From the NCBI GenBank assembly GCA_964548535.1, contig CAZJRQ010000062.1:1-6718 (forward strand): a DNA stretch of 6,718 bases, given 5' to 3'. The notes beneath the pieces were generated by a model, which was given only the letters and a program-made list of their open reading frames with translations, did not search any database and was not told the origin of the DNA. This DNA is from CAZJRQ01 sp964548535 (GTDB lineage Bacteria; Bacillota; Clostridia; Oscillospirales; Ruminococcaceae). A program made the translations under genes and the position numbers. This document shows positions 6,494-6,718 of this stretch, one piece after another; positions within the stretch are counted from its first letter, which is position 1; every line of letters starts with the position of its first letter.

Positions 6494-6504
6494 ATCTTCA
6501 ATTG

Positions 6505-6511
6505 CCTTTCT
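6505..6511 (-). promoter_or_regulatory. Ribosome binding site that decides the second acetyltransferase start
   Basis: AGAAAGG on the minus strand ends 11 bases before ATG at 6493. The spacing is slightly long but the upstream TTG candidate at 6532 has only AT-rich sequence before it. Confidence 0.5.
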
Positions 6512-6544
6512 GATGAATTTTAAACTAATCAATGTGTTAAGTTA

Positions 6545-6573
6545 ATAATATCATAAAAACTAAGATTTGTCTA
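6545..6573 (-). promoter_or_regulatory. Promoter of the second acetyltransferase gene
   Basis: On the minus strand TAGACA (6573-6568) and TATTAT (6550-6545) are 17 bases apart, one mismatch each from consensus, with TG one base before the -10 box. Transcription would start near 6538, giving a leader of about 45 bases. The putative insertion-sequence end lies about 55 bases upstream and leaves the promoter intact. Confidence 0.7.
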
Positions 6574-6652
6574 GATGTTAAGATATAAAACAATTATTTT
6601 CATATAGTAGCACCCCTGATTTCAATATGCACAAGTCCAGTAAAAACGGACA

Positions 6653-6681
6653 TAGAAAAAAATCACCTCCTATGGTATAAT
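6653..6681 (+). promoter_or_regulatory. Probable promoter of the terminal ORF
   Basis: A perfect TATAAT lies at 6676-6681, with a weaker TAGAAA (four of six matches to TTGACA) at 6653-6658, 17 bases upstream. The expected start near 6688 falls inside the inverted repeat, just before the ribosome binding site, and would give a leader of about 16 bases. Confidence 0.55.
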
Positions 6682-6696
6682 AAATATCATAGGAGG
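6666..6696 (+). promoter_or_regulatory. Inverted repeat that would sequester the ribosome binding site
   Basis: CCTCCTATG (6666-6674) is the exact reverse complement of CATAGGAGG (6688-6696). Inner bases extend it to a 13-bp stem with one G-U pair and a five-base loop (6679-6683), and flanking A- and T-runs could extend it outward imperfectly. The 3' arm holds AGGAGG, the ribosome binding site of the ORF at 6704; the 5' arm and loop hold the -10 box. A read-through RNA contains both arms; an RNA begun near 6688 contains only the 3' arm. Confidence 0.7.
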
Positions 6697-6703
6697 AATT
6701 TTT

Positions 6704-6718
6704 ATGCCAAGAGAATAT
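6704..6718 (+). CDS. Start of an unidentified ORF, possibly a transposase (partial)
   Basis: ATG at 6704 follows a perfect AGGAGG (6691-6696) by 7 bases and reads MPREY before the window ends. The strong ribosome binding site, the nearby TATAAT and the hairpin support a real gene. The five residues would suit the first ORF of an IS3-type element but are far too few to identify it. Confidence 0.55.

Larger units (their letters stand above)
6628..6718 (+). mobile_element. Possible left end of an insertion sequence (IS3-like?), cut by the window edge
   Basis: The run from 6628 begins TGCACAAGTCCAG, contains AAAAACGGACAT, and leads within 76 bases to a promoter, a ribosome-binding-site hairpin and the start of an ORF reading MPREY. 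A TG terminus and a first ORF about 60-80 bases inside the end are usual for IS3-family elements, and the 5' control structure resembles those of transposase genes. Neither the other end nor a target duplication is visible, so the boundary is a guess. Confidence 0.38.

Noticed and set aside
6494..6532. N-terminal extension of the second acetyltransferase from TTG at 6532
   Set aside because: No ribosome binding site precedes TTG, the added residues do not match the usual start of GNAT proteins, and the proposed promoter would leave almost no leader.
6600..6653. Minus-strand 17-codon ORF (MSVFTGLVHIEIRGATI) preceded by AGGAGGTGAT
   Set aside because: The excellent ribosome binding site is a by-product of the inverted repeat whose other arm serves the plus-strand ORF. 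The reading frame crosses the proposed element boundary, is very short and resembles nothing known to me.
6666..6671. ATCACCTCCT on the plus strand as the 3' end of a 16S rRNA gene
   Set aside because: The match is limited to the anti-Shine-Dalgarno core; the sequence before it is A-rich and unlike 16S rRNA. It is simply the complement of the AGGAGG arm of the inverted repeat.

Overview
The window looks like part of an AT-rich, low-GC Gram-positive chromosome, most likely a gut-type clostridial organism (Ruminococcus/Lachnospiraceae-like). The evidence is strong AGGAGG-type ribosome binding sites, sigma70/sigmaA-like promoters, a lipoprotein-type substrate-binding protein, and clostridial-looking LeuB and GNAT proteins. 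The assignment is inferred from style, not proven.

Positions 1-4748 (+ strand) form one tightly packed run of genes. It begins with a possible last few codons of a permease, then a NitT/TauT/SsuB-type importer ATPase (27-806), its lipoprotein substrate-binding protein (828-1922), a small four-helix DUF4418-like membrane protein (1950-2366), an FtsX/MacB-type permease (2344-3564), its ATPase (3564-4229) and an AANAT-like GNAT acetyltransferase (4266-4748). Gaps are 21-36 bases or negative (overlaps), with no terminator inside, so this is probably one operon. A 12-14 bp hairpin (4771-4804) ends it. The operon joins two ABC systems of different classes: a substrate-binding-protein-dependent importer and a MacB-like system. 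All three extracytoplasmic or membrane proteins carry paired or clustered cysteines in positions predicted to face outside (HTGC and CC in the binding protein, two C/M-rich loops in the DUF4418-like protein, PCC in the permease). This suggests that both systems deal with the same thiophilic or redox-active ligand; the substrate cannot be read from the sequence.

Positions 4822-6573 (- strand) hold leuB (3-isopropylmalate dehydrogenase, leucine synthesis) as a single gene, with its own perfect-consensus promoter and a terminator that probably works in both directions. Upstream of it is a second, unrelated GNAT acetyltransferase with its own promoter.

Positions about 6628-6718 (+ strand) appear to be the left end of an insertion sequence, possibly IS3-like, cut by the window edge. 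It has a TG-starting end, a -10 box and a perfect 9-bp inverted repeat (13-bp stem with one G-U) that would hide the ribosome binding site of the first ORF (MPREY...) in read-through transcripts but not in transcripts from its own promoter.
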